Below are positions 45,370-53,914 of a stretch of 64,000 nucleotides of DNA, piece by piece; the stretch's first letter is position 1, and the number at the start of each line of letters is the position of its first letter. A program made the position numbers and the translations under genes. The stretch lies in NCBI GenBank assembly GCA_028704945.1, contig JAQWEL010000002.1:124001-188000 (forward strand), given 5' to 3'. Below the pieces are notes generated by a model that saw only the letters and a program-made list of their open reading frames with translations, searched no databases and had not been told where the DNA came from. Origin of the DNA: Patescibacteria group bacterium (GTDB lineage: Bacteria > Patescibacteriota > Patescibacteriia > Patescibacteriales > Patescibacteriaceae).

Positions 45370-46629
45370 ATGAAAATTACTGAAGTTCAACAATTAAATA
45401 TACCGAAAACAACTGGTTCTTATCAATTTTATAATAAACTTGGCCAAGTTATTTATGTTGGGAAAGCCATAAATCTCCATTCCCGCGTTTTGAGTTATTG
45501 GCGTAAAAGCTCAAATTTAACGCCAGCTAAGTTAAGAATGATAGAGGAAATAACTAAAATTGATTGGCTGGAAACCGAAACCGAAATTGAAGCCTTGCTC
45601 TTGGAAGCTAATTTAGTTAAAAAATATCAACCTTATTATAATGTTGATTTGCGTGATGATAAGCGTTTCACTTATATTAAGATTGATTTAGAGGCGGAAA
45701 TTCCGACTGTTATGGCCACTAGGAAAATAGACAAAAGTGGCAGATATTTTGGGCCATTTGTCAGCTCAATGGCTGTAAAAGAAACTTTGAAGACTATTCG
45801 AAAAATTTGGCCTTATTGCACTAATAAAAAAATAACTACTAAGCCTTGCTTTTATTATCAATTGGGGCGCTGTGATGGAATTTGTGGCGGCATCGTTAGT
45901 AAGTCTGAGTATATTAAAGATGTTATTAAGCCAATCATTGCTTTTTTGGAAGGTAAAAAAGGCAAAATTATTAAAGACTTGGAGAAAGAATTAAAAAAAG
46001 CTAAATCCCTTGGCGATGAGCTTGAAGCTAACAAAATCCAATGGCGGATTATTAATATGCGCCAAGTTTTGGCTAATTCCAGAGTTTTAGAAGTTGGTGA
46101 TAAATATATCAATGATGTTGAGGAATTGGCTAAAGTTTTAGGTTTGGCAAAAATTCCTGAAAGAATTGAGGGTTATGATTTATCAACCTTATTCGGTGGG
46201 GAGTCGGTCGGCTCCATGGTGGTTTTTGAAAATGGTGAAGCTGAAAAATCAGAGTATCGTAAATTTAAAATTCGTTCCGGTGCCGTCAGTGACGTGGAAA
46301 TGTTGGAAGAAGTTTTGATTAGGCGTTTTGGCCATGATTGGCCTCAGCCGGATTTAATGATTATTGATGGTGGTAAAGCTCAGCTTAATGTAGCAAACAG
46401 GGTGTTAAAAAGATTAAAACAAGACGTATTAGTGATTGCTATTTCTAAAGGCGAGGGGCTGAGGTCGAGCGTCGCGCCTGATAAGATATTTTTTCCTGGT
46501 GAAAAAAAACCGCTCGAATTACCTTTGGCTTCGCCGGTTCTTCATTTAGTTAAGCGCGTTCGTGATGAAGCGCATCGTTTTGCAATCGGTTATCATCGCC
46601 AACTTCGTCGTCAGAAGTTTTGGCAATAA
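45370..46629 (+). CDS. uvrC: Excinuclease ABC subunit C, short form
   Basis: 419 aa. The GIY-YIG nuclease domain (about 12-90: GSYQFYNKLGQVIYVGKAINLHSRVLSYW) is complete, followed by the CxxxxxxxxCDGIC zinc-type region, a UVR-like helical pair and the RNase H-like second nuclease domain (YDLSTLFGGESVGSMVVFENG, PDLMIIDGGKAQL, HRFAIGYHR). Full-length UvrC is about 600 aa; the C-terminal helix-hairpin-helix DNA-binding domain is absent. It makes the dual incisions in nucleotide-excision repair. It is convergent with uvrB, with fold-back element I-2 between them. Confidence 0.93.
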   Translation: MKITEVQQLNIPKTTGSYQFYNKLGQVIYVGKAINLHSRVLSYWRKSSNLTPAKLRMIEEITKIDWLETETEIEALLLEANLVKKYQPYYNVDLRDDKRFTYIKIDLEAEIPTVMATRKIDKSGRYFGPFVSSMAVKETLKTIRKIWPYCTNKKITTKPCFYYQLGRCDGICGGIVSKSEYIKDVIKPIIAFLEGKKGKIIKDLEKELKKAKSLGDELEANKIQWRIINMRQVLANSRVLEVGDKYINDVEELAKVLGLAKIPERIEGYDLSTLFGGESVGSMVVFENGEAEKSEYRKFKIRSGAVSDVEMLEEVLIRRFGHDWPQPDLMIIDGGKAQLNVANRVLKRLKQDVLVIAISKGEGLRSSVAPDKIFFPGEKKPLELPLASPVLHLVKRVRDEAHRFAIGYHRQLRRQKFWQ

Positions 46630-46648
46630 TTTTTTACTTATGGTTGCA

Positions 46649-46746
46649 ATAATGATTATAGCTTAGTGATTCGCTCAAGTTTACCCGCAGGACTAAAGTC
46701 CTGCAGGTAAACTCAATCCGCTCCATCACTAAGTTATAATCATTAT
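46649..46746. repeat. Fold-back element family I, copy 2
   Basis: 22-bp outer arms (46649-46670 with 46725-46746, one G-U) enclose the linker TCGCTCAAG, an inner 14-bp stem (one mismatch) with loop TAAA, and the linker CTCAATCCGCTCC. It is almost identical over about 115 bp to copy 4 at 58136. It lies between the convergent uvrC and uvrB genes. Confidence 0.9.
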
Positions 46747-46763
46747 CTAATTTTTAAAATATT

Positions 46764-48581
46764 TTAATTATTAGCTCCTTTAACATTTTTCGAAACAGTG
46801 GAGCGAGGAGTAATATGATGTTTTTTGTTGTAATCCATTTGCGTATTGCGACGACGTTCGGTTTCGCTAATCGCCTCTTTCATAGCTGGACTGATTTTGT
46901 CAGCATACATAATGACGTGGCCATGCTCATGGCGGGCGGCGCGGCCCATGGTTTGGATTAAAGTAGTCGTGGTTCTTAAGAAGCCGGACATATCGGCGTT
47001 TAAAATGGCCACTAAAGAAACTTCTGGTAAATCAAGGCCTTCACGCAGAAGATTGACACCGATTAAAACATCATATTTGCCCGATTTTAAATCATTTAAA
47101 ATTTCTACTCTTTCAAACGTGCCGACTTCTGAATGGATATAAGCCGACTTCAAACCTTCTTCGTGCAAGAATTCAGCTAATTCTTCAGCCATGCGTTTGG
47201 TTAAGGTTACAGCTAAAGTCCGTTCATTATTCTTTACCCGATTTTTTATTTCTTGCATTAGATCACTGATTTGATTTTCAGTTGGTCTGATTTCGATATC
47301 GGGGTCTAATAAGCCAGTTGGTCTTATTAATTGTTCAGCTACTTGGCTGGATTTTTTTAGCTCATATTCGGCTGGCGTGGCACTGACATAAATCACTTGA
47401 TTGACTTTACTGGTAAATTCTTTGAAATTAAGCGGACGATTATCAAAAGCCGATGGCAAACGCCAACCAAATTCGATTAAAGTCTGTTTGCGAGAATGAT
47501 CACCGGCGAACATGCCTCTAATTTGAGGAACGGTTGCGTGCGATTCATCGATTAGCATTAAGAAATCATCAGGAAAATAATTTATTAAAACGTCAGGCGG
47601 TAAATCAGCTTCTCGCAAAGATAAATGTCTGGAGTAATTTTCAATACCATTACAATAGCCAAGCGATTCCAACATTTCAATGTCATAGTTGGTTTTTCTT
47701 TCTAAACGATAAGCTTCAACAAATTTTTCTGCCTTTTTTAATTCGTCTAATCTCTCGGCCAATTCAATTTTTATCCGAGCAATCGCTTCAGCCATTTTAT
47801 CTTCTCTCATCATGAAATGTTTAGCTGGCATGATGGTTATTTTAGCCAATGATTCGCCTAAAGAATCGCGTAGATTCTCTAACCAGCCAACAGAGCCAGG
47901 TTTGATATAAAAACGATAAATCTTGTCTATTTCATCACCGAAAAAAGTAAAACGGATGACTTCTTCGCCGGTAGCTAAGTGTAAATCAATGTTGTCGCCA
48001 ATAACGCGAAAACTGCCACGCTTAAGGCTGACGTCGTCACGTTCATATTGAATTCTGATTAAATCTCTAAGCATAGTATTGCGCTTAATAGTTTGTTTGG
48101 CGGCGTAACGCAAAGATAATTCTTCGTAGTTTATTTTTTCGCCTAAGCCATAGATGCAGGAAACGGAAGCAACAATAATGCAGTCACGGCGATTGATAAG
48201 TGATTGAGTGGCAGCATGGCGTAAGCGATCTATCTCCTCGTTAATCTGAGCTTCTTTTTCAATATAAGTATCGGTTTGCGGAATATAAGCTTCTGGTTGA
48301 TAATAATCATAATAGGATACAAAATAATGGACGGCATTATCAGGAAAGAAATTTTTAAATTCACTGGCTAATTGGGCGGCTAAAGTCTTGTTGTGGCTAA
48401 TTATTAAAGTCGGTCTTTGCCAAGCTTCAATAATTTTGGCCATCGTAAAGGTTTTGCCAGAGCCAGTCACGCCTAAAAGCGTTTGGTCGCTGTAGCCTTG
48501 TTTAAGGCCATTAACCAAAGTTTCGATAGCTTGAGGCTGGTCGCCAGCCGGTTCAAACGGAGCAACAAGTTTAAAATCCAT
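46764..48581 (-). CDS. uvrB: Excinuclease ABC subunit B
   Basis: 605 aa. Helicase motifs are complete: GVTGSGKT (37-44, Walker A), HNKTLAAQLASEF, YFVSYYDYYQPEAYIP (the beta-hairpin that probes damage), LIDESHATVPQIRGM, YVSATPAEYEL, and DVLIGVNLLREGLDLPEV with QTMGRAARH. The C-terminal UVR domain that binds UvrC is missing, matching the shortened UvrC. It verifies damage and loads UvrC. UvrA is not in the window. Confidence 0.97.
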   Translation of the reverse strand: MDFKLVAPFEPAGDQPQAIETLVNGLKQGYSDQTLLGVTGSGKTFTMAKIIEAWQRPTLIISHNKTLAAQLASEFKNFFPDNAVHYFVSYYDYYQPEAYIPQTDTYIEKEAQINEEIDRLRHAATQSLINRRDCIIVASVSCIYGLGEKINYEELSLRYAAKQTIKRNTMLRDLIRIQYERDDVSLKRGSFRVIGDNIDLHLATGEEVIRFTFFGDEIDKIYRFYIKPGSVGWLENLRDSLGESLAKITIMPAKHFMMREDKMAEAIARIKIELAERLDELKKAEKFVEAYRLERKTNYDIEMLESLGYCNGIENYSRHLSLREADLPPDVLINYFPDDFLMLIDESHATVPQIRGMFAGDHSRKQTLIEFGWRLPSAFDNRPLNFKEFTSKVNQVIYVSATPAEYELKKSSQVAEQLIRPTGLLDPDIEIRPTENQISDLMQEIKNRVKNNERTLAVTLTKRMAEELAEFLHEEGLKSAYIHSEVGTFERVEILNDLKSGKYDVLIGVNLLREGLDLPEVSLVAILNADMSGFLRTTTTLIQTMGRAARHEHGHVIMYADKISPAMKEAISETERRRNTQMDYNKKHHITPRSTVSKNVKGANN

Positions 48582-48660
48582 AATTATCTGTTTAATGACA
48601 TAAGTATAAGCGATTTTTTGGATAAAAACAACCTGGCTTAAAATTTAATTTTTACTTGTT

Positions 48661-48689
48661 TTGTTTTTTTTATAGCCTTGTTATATAAT
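48661..48689 (+). promoter_or_regulatory. Promoter of gap
   Basis: TTGTTT (48661-48666), 17 nt, TATAAT (48684-48689), 30 nt before the ATG at 48720. Confidence 0.65.
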
Positions 48690-48719
48690 AAATACATAAT
48701 GAAATTAATTTAAAACAAT

Positions 48720-49727
48720 ATGAATGTAGCAATTAATGGCTTCGGCCGCATCGGGCGCTCGACTTTTAAGGCGCTTCTTAATAAACCAGGTATTAAAGTC
48801 GTGGCTATTAATGACTTGACTGATACCGCTACTTTGGCTAATTTATTGAAATTTGACAGTTGCTATGGCAAATACGAGCGAGAAGTCAAAGCTGTTAAGG
48901 ATGGCTTAATAGTGGGCGGGGTTAAGTACCCTGTATCAGCCATTAAAGACCCGCAAATGCTTCCTTGGAAGGCTTTAAAGGTAGATGTGGTCATTGAGTC
49001 GACCGGTATCTTTACCGCTCGTGACAAGGCTACAGCGCACCTGACCGCTGGTGCTAAAAAGGTTATTATTACGGCGCCAGCCAAAGGTGGTGATGTTAAA
49101 ACTTTTGTTATCGGTGTTAATGAAGATAAATTAAGCAAAAAGGAAGATATCATTTCCATGGCTTCTTGTACGACTAATTGTTTAGCGCCAGTTACTGAAG
49201 TTATAAAGAATACCTTTGGCATCAAAAAAGCTTTGATGAGTACGGTTCATGCTTATACTGCCGATCAGAATTTAGTTGACGGTCCGCACAAAGATTTACG
49301 ACGTGGCCGAAGCGCTGCCATGAATATTGTGCCAACCACTACCGGTGCCGCTATTGCCGTAACTGAAACTTTGCCGGAATTAAAAGGCAAGTTTGATGGC
49401 ATGGCTATCCGCGTCCCAGTCCCAACTGGTTCTTTGTCAGATATGACTTTTGTCTTGAATAAAAAAGTTACAGCCGAAGAAGTTAATAACGCCTTAATTA
49501 AGGCCTCTAAAACATCTCGTCTAAAGGGCATATTAACTACAACCACTGATCCAATCGTTTCGATTGATATCGTTGGCAATCCAGCTAGCGCTATTGTCGA
49601 TTTAGGATTAACTAAGGTGGTTGACGGCGATTTTGTTAAAGTTATCGCTTGGTATGATAATGAGTGGGGTTATTCAAATCGTTTGGCTGATTTGTGTGAA
49701 TATATTAATAAGAAAAAGTTGGTTTAA
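48720..49727 (+). CDS. gap: Glyceraldehyde-3-phosphate dehydrogenase, type I
   Basis: 335 aa, the normal length. It starts VAINGFGRIGRSTFKAL (NAD-binding). The catalytic cysteine is Cys150 in SMASCTTNCLAPV, with HAYTADQNLVDGPHKDLRRGRSAAMNIVPTTTGAA following (catalytic His in the STVHAYT segment). It ends AWYDNEWGYSNRLADL. It oxidises glyceraldehyde-3-phosphate to 1,3-bisphosphoglycerate. Its own promoter precedes it; a 68-aa membrane protein gene starts 35 bp after it. Confidence 0.98.
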   Translation: MNVAINGFGRIGRSTFKALLNKPGIKVVAINDLTDTATLANLLKFDSCYGKYEREVKAVKDGLIVGGVKYPVSAIKDPQMLPWKALKVDVVIESTGIFTARDKATAHLTAGAKKVIITAPAKGGDVKTFVIGVNEDKLSKKEDIISMASCTTNCLAPVTEVIKNTFGIKKALMSTVHAYTADQNLVDGPHKDLRRGRSAAMNIVPTTTGAAIAVTETLPELKGKFDGMAIRVPVPTGSLSDMTFVLNKKVTAEEVNNALIKASKTSRLKGILTTTTDPIVSIDIVGNPASAIVDLGLTKVVDGDFVKVIAWYDNEWGYSNRLADLCEYINKKKLV

Positions 49728-49762
49728 TATCAAAGGTGTTTTAAACAGCACCTATTAGCTTT

Positions 49763-49969
49763 ATGAAAAACGAAAATAATCGTTATCTCTACGTTACCGG
49801 AATAGCTACCGGCTTAATAATGGCGTTGTTGTCTATGGGCATAGCTTTTAAAATGGTAGGCTATGTTGAAAGGGGTGGCTCTTATTTGTCGGTTATCGCC
49901 ATGGCCATAATTGTTGCTTTGATGTTTTGCGTCGCTATTACTTTTGCGGTTGAAAAAATAATTAAATAA
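49763..49969 (+). CDS. Small two-span membrane protein, 68 aa
   Basis: Two hydrophobic segments (about 8-30 and 42-64) joined by a short polar turn (ERGGSY). It lies 3 bp before the DUF475/TerC gene, suggesting translational coupling and a shared role. I do not recognise it. Confidence 0.6.
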   Translation: MKNENNRYLYVTGIATGLIMALLSMGIAFKMVGYVERGGSYLSVIAMAIIVALMFCVAITFAVEKIIK

Positions 49970-49972
49970 AAT

Positions 49973-50896
49973 ATGATTTGGCACATAGTTATCGTTTTGC
50001 TTGGTTTAGCTTTGTTTGAAATCGTTTCCAGCGTAGATAATGCTGTTATTAATGCTCACATCTTAAAAACCATGCCGGAAAAATACCGGAAAATTTTTTT
50101 GGTTTGGGGTTTACTGTTTGCTGTATTTTTAGTCAGGGGACTATTACCATTTCTAATCGTTTGGATGGCTAATCCGGCTCTATCCATTATTGAAGTTTTT
50201 TCTTCGGCTTTTTCCCAGAGTTCGACCATAACAAACTCGCTTGAACATTCAAAACCACTGTTACTTTTAGGTGGCGGCATTTATTTATTTTTTGTTTTTT
50301 TGGCTTGGCTGTTTTTGGAAGAAAAAAAGTATGCTTTTTTGGCGGAAAATTTTATGCATAAGCAAGGTGTTTGGTTTTACGCCATTACTTCAGTCACGAC
50401 TACAGTTATAGTTTATTTAGCTTTAAAAACTAATCCAATTTTAGCTTTAGCTGCCACCATCGGCGTAACTGCCTTTTTTATTACTGATGGTTTTAAGAAA
50501 AATGCTGAAGAAAAAGAAAAGGAATTATTAACTGGTAGCGGTATGAGCGCTTGGTCAAAAATATTGTATTTAGAAGTTTTAGATGCCAGTTTTTCAATTG
50601 ACGGCGTAGTTGGAGCCTTCGCTTTTACCATGAGCGTCCCGCTGATTATTCTTGGTAATGGTTTAGGAGCGTTTATTGTTCGAGAATTTACTATTAAAGG
50701 AATTAATGTAATCTCTAAATTTGCTTATCTTAAAAATGGCGCCATGTATTCAATTGGCGTTTTAGGGGCGATTATGATTTTGGAAGCTTTTGGCGCACAT
50801 TATCCTTTTTGGCTTTCTCCAGCAGTGACCTTTACGCTCTTATTACTTTTCTTATGGTTGTCGATGAATGAATGGAAGAAGGAGGTTGCTAAATAA
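49973..50896 (+). CDS. DUF475/TerC-family integral membrane protein
   Basis: 307 aa with about nine hydrophobic segments. The N-terminal EIVSSVDNAVINAHILKTMP and the internal YLEVLDASFSIDGVVGAFAFT carry the paired acidic residues (SVDN, SIDG) conserved in DUF475 and TerC proteins, which are associated with metal-ion handling or tellurite resistance. The transported ion is unknown. It is probably co-transcribed with the 68-aa protein. Fold-back element II-1 follows. Confidence 0.88.
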   Translation: MIWHIVIVLLGLALFEIVSSVDNAVINAHILKTMPEKYRKIFLVWGLLFAVFLVRGLLPFLIVWMANPALSIIEVFSSAFSQSSTITNSLEHSKPLLLLGGGIYLFFVFLAWLFLEEKKYAFLAENFMHKQGVWFYAITSVTTTVIVYLALKTNPILALAATIGVTAFFITDGFKKNAEEKEKELLTGSGMSAWSKILYLEVLDASFSIDGVVGAFAFTMSVPLIILGNGLGAFIVREFTIKGINVISKFAYLKNGAMYSIGVLGAIMILEAFGAHYPFWLSPAVTFTLLLLFLWLSMNEWKKEVAK

Positions 50897-50918
50897 AAAA
50901 TATTATATAACCGATTTT

Positions 50919-51017
50919 AAGACATTAAATAATAATATATCGGCAACTATTTTCGTGTCGTATCTAACGATGCGGACACGAAAATTTTAATGCCTCTCTA
51001 TCATTATTTAATGTCTT
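50919..51017. repeat. Fold-back element family II, copy 1 (prfB leader)
   Basis: 18-bp arms (50919-50936 with 51000-51017) enclose a conserved core: GGCAACT, the inner stem TTTTCGTGTC/GACACGAAAA capped by a stem-loop with CTAACG, and AATGCC. The core matches 59567-59616 almost base for base, but the arms do not. It ends 14 nt before the prfB start codon. Confidence 0.85.
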
Positions 51018-51031
51018 TTCAGGGATATTAT

Positions 51032-52112
51032 ATGAATGATTTAATAGATAAATTAGGGAAACTCCTCGCTAAAGTGCAAGAAGCGGGGAGATTACTTTGA
51101 CCTTGATGACAAGGAACAAGAAGTAAAGAAATTAACCGAAGCGCAATCCGCTCCGGATTTTTGGCTTAATCCGAGCGAGGCCGGCCAGATTTCTAAAAAA
51201 TTAGAAGATTTAAAAAAAGAAATAAGCGAGTGGCATAGTTTTGAAGCCGAGATTGCTGATAATTTAGAATTAGCTAAGGCCAATGAAAGCGAATTTTTAG
51301 AGCAATTGGAAGGTGATTATCAAAAATTGTTAGCTAAATACGAAAAAATGGAATTCGCTTTATTATTTAGCGGGGAGTATGATAGCGCTAATGTCTTTTT
51401 ATCAATCCACGCCGGCACTGGCGGAGTCGATGCTCAAGATTGGGCTGAAATGTTGGAAAGAATGTATTTGCGTTTTGCTGAGAAAAATAATTGGACGACT
51501 GAAATTTTGGAACGCAATCTGGGTAATGAGGCTGGTATTAAGAACACCTTGATTAAAATTGTTGGACGCTATGCTTATGGTTATTTAAAATCAGAAGCTG
51601 GCGTGCATCGCTTAGTCCGAATTTCTCCTTTTGACGCCGAGTCTTTACGCCAAACTTCTTTTGCTTTAGTGGAAGTCTTGCCAGAGTTAGAAAATGATAA
51701 TAAAATCGAGATTAAGCCTGAAGAGATTGAATTGGAATTCCACCGTAGTGGCGGTCCTGGTGGACAAAATGTGAATAAAGTCAGTTCGGCGGTGCGGATT
51801 AAGCATTTGCCAACCGGCATAGTGGTTAGTTGCCAGTCAGAACGTAGTCAATCTCAAAATCGTGAGGCTGCCATGAGTTTGTTAAAGGCTAAATTATTAG
51901 TTTTGCGTTTAGCTGAACAAGATTCTAGAACCGCTTTGATTAAAGGCGATGTGCAGAAAGCTGAATGGGGTAGACAGATTAGAAGCTATGTCTTACAACC
52001 ATATCAAATGGTCAAAGATCACCGGACTGAATATGAAACCTCGGACACTGCTGGGGTTTTGGCCGGTGGTATTGATAAATTTATTGAAGCCTATTTAAAA
52101 ACACAAGTTTAA
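51032..52112 (+). CDS. prfB: Peptide chain release factor 2 with programmed +1 frameshift
   Basis: The protein is made from two frames. Codons 1-22 (MNDLIDKLGKLLAKVQEAGRLL) run from the ATG at 51032 to an in-frame TGA at 51098-51100. The signal is CTT-TGA-C, with an SD-like GGGGAG four bases upstream. Slipping one base at CTT continues as DLDDKEQEVKK from GAC at 51099, giving about 359 aa, the normal RF2 length. The tripeptide SPF (about 198-200) recognises UGA/UAA, and GGQ (about 243-245) lies in SGGPGGQNVNK. Low RF2 makes UGA slow to terminate, so more RF2 is made. The TGA is not an error. Confidence 0.96.
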
Positions 52113-52116
52113 GCTT

Positions 52117-53616
52117 ATGAAAATTGATTGGCTTAAATCTCCCAGTAAGAGATTTATGTCATATTTGGCGGCTTGGCTTTTGGGTCTTTTACTCGCGCCA
52201 AGTTTACCAAATATTATTTATCAAGGAGGCTGGTATTTATTTTTAAGTGCCGGCTTTTTGTTTACCGGCGGATTGTTTTGGCGTCAGGCTAAGCGAGGTG
52301 TGATTTTATTTTGGCTGGCTTTTTTCATTTTGTCTTTATGGCGCTTTAACTTGGTTTTGCCGATTAATAATGATAATTGGGTTGCTTATTATAATGGTCA
52401 AAAAGTTTCTTTTACTGGTGTTATTAATGGTTTTCCGACTATTAATGATAATCGCCAAGAAGTCGTTATGACTAAAATTAATCTAAATAACAAGTTCGTG
52501 GCAGGTGATATAATCACTTGGTTGCCGCGTTATCCTGATTATAATCCGGGGGATCAGCTGAATTTAACTTGCAAATTAAGCGCGCCAAAGATTAAAGATG
52601 GTTTTCGTTACGATCAATATTTAGCTTCTAAAAGAATTTATAGTCTGTGCCAAAATCCTAAGGTAGAAATTCAAGCTAAGGGTGAAGGTTTTTTCTTTGA
52701 GCTTTATCGCTTGCAATCGTTTTTGTCTGATAAAATTAGGGCCGGCTTGGTTGATCCTGAGGCTGGTCTGGCCGAGGCGATGACTTTGGGACGGCAAGAT
52801 AGTGTCAGCAAAGAGTGGCTTAATATTTATAGTTTATCAGGCATAATCCATATTATTTCCGTGTCTGGTTTCCACATGGCGGTTATTTTGTGGATTATGA
52901 TGGCTATCTTGTTATTTTTAGGAATGAATCGGCGGCTTATTTTTTGGCTGGCCTCAAGTTTGATTATTTTTTATGTTTTGTTGGTTGGCGCGCCGGCTGC
53001 CGCTATTAGGTCGGCAGTTATGGCTATTTTAGCTTTGTCAGCCTTGCAGCTTGGCCAATGGGGCAAGCCTAGTAATCTTTTGTTTGCGGCTGCTTTTTTA
53101 ATGACCGCCATCAATCCTTGGTTAGTGGCGGCTGATTTAAGTTTTCAATTGTCTTTTTTGTCTTTGGCCGGGTTAATTTGGTTAGCTGAGCCACTGTTTC
53201 TGATTTCAGAAAAGATTTTAAAAAGATTTAATTTGAATAATAAAATCTTAAAAAATTTGTTAATGATAATTTCAGCTACCTTAGCTGCTCAATTAGCAGT
53301 TTGGCCGATAGCCGTCAACGCTTTTGGTAGATTATCTTTAATTGGACTTTTGGCTAATGTGATTTTAGCGCCTCTATCATCAATTTGGTTAACAATGATT
53401 TTTGCTTCTCTGACTTTATCTTTTATTTTTGGACAATTATTTTGGTTGCCGACAGCTGTGGTGGGACGCTTGATAACTGGCGGAGCTAAATTTTTTGCTT
53501 TTTTACCTTTAGCTTCAGTTAGTTTTCCTAAATTTTCGGTTTGGTTGATTATATTTTATTATCTGGTTTCGTGGTTTGTTTTTATTAAAAAAAGACCAAA
53601 AAAGGTGACAAAATAA
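52117..53616 (+). CDS. comEC: ComEC/Rec2-family DNA uptake channel
   Basis: 499 aa. An N-terminal pair of membrane helices is followed by a soluble OB-like domain (about 75-190) and a competence membrane core with YSLSGIIHIISVSGFHMAVILW, VGAPAAAIRSAVMAILAL and LSFQLSFLSLAGLIWLAEP. It would pass single-stranded DNA across the inner membrane; the C-terminal metallo-beta-lactamase domain of long ComEC proteins is absent. With the type IV pilus operon it supports natural transformation. It starts 4 bp after prfB. Confidence 0.92.
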   Translation: MKIDWLKSPSKRFMSYLAAWLLGLLLAPSLPNIIYQGGWYLFLSAGFLFTGGLFWRQAKRGVILFWLAFFILSLWRFNLVLPINNDNWVAYYNGQKVSFTGVINGFPTINDNRQEVVMTKINLNNKFVAGDIITWLPRYPDYNPGDQLNLTCKLSAPKIKDGFRYDQYLASKRIYSLCQNPKVEIQAKGEGFFFELYRLQSFLSDKIRAGLVDPEAGLAEAMTLGRQDSVSKEWLNIYSLSGIIHIISVSGFHMAVILWIMMAILLFLGMNRRLIFWLASSLIIFYVLLVGAPAAAIRSAVMAILALSALQLGQWGKPSNLLFAAAFLMTAINPWLVAADLSFQLSFLSLAGLIWLAEPLFLISEKILKRFNLNNKILKNLLMIISATLAAQLAVWPIAVNAFGRLSLIGLLANVILAPLSSIWLTMIFASLTLSFIFGQLFWLPTAVVGRLITGGAKFFAFLPLASVSFPKFSVWLIIFYYLVSWFVFIKKRPKKVTK

Positions 53617-53673
53617 AAAACCTGTGTTATTTTAGTATTAAAGGTAAGTATGTTTTATTAAATTTGTTGATAT

Positions 53674-53754
53674 AAAGAAACAATAGTTCGCTCAAGTTTT
53701 CGCGCCGGATTGAAGTCCGGCACAAAGGCTCAATCCGCCTGACTATTATTCTTT
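53674..53754. repeat. Fold-back element family I, copy 3
   Basis: Short outer arms (53674-53687 with 53742-53754, imperfect) enclose the linker TCGCTCAAG, an inner stem with GCCGGAT-TGAA-GTCCGGC, and CTCAATCCGCC. The inner stem differs from copies 1, 2 and 4 but still pairs. It is followed 35 bp later by element II-3. Confidence 0.8.
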
Positions 53755-53788
53755 TTAATGTAATTAAGGAATTTATTTTTTAAGATAA

Positions 53789-53894
53789 AAAATTTATAAA
53801 CAATAAATAATGTCTTAGCAAGATTTTCTGCGCCCACAACTAGCGTTATGGGGCGGAAAATACGCTTCACCATTATTTATTGTTTATAAATTTT
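53789..53894. repeat. Fold-back element family II, copy 3 (hisS leader)
   Basis: A perfect 24-bp outer arm pair (53789-53812 with 53871-53894) encloses AGCAAG, the inner stem ATTTTCTGCGCCC/GGGGCGGAAAAT with loop CTAGCG, and ACGCTTCAC. The loop and linkers resemble copies 1 and 2 (CTAACG; GGCAAC; AATGCC), so I place it in family II more tentatively. It ends 20 nt before the hisS start codon. Confidence 0.75.
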
Positions 53895-53914
53895 AGTTAC
53901 TAATTAAAATATTT

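Noticed and set aside
51098-51100. A nonsense mutation or sequencing error in prfB.
   Set aside because: The context CTTTGAC with an upstream SD-like sequence is the classic programmed frameshift site, and the +1 frame continues with RF2 sequence.
53674-53914. T-box riboswitch upstream of hisS.
   Set aside because: No AGGGTGG-type T-box sequence or specifier-loop architecture was seen; the region is explained by fold-back elements I-3 and II-3.
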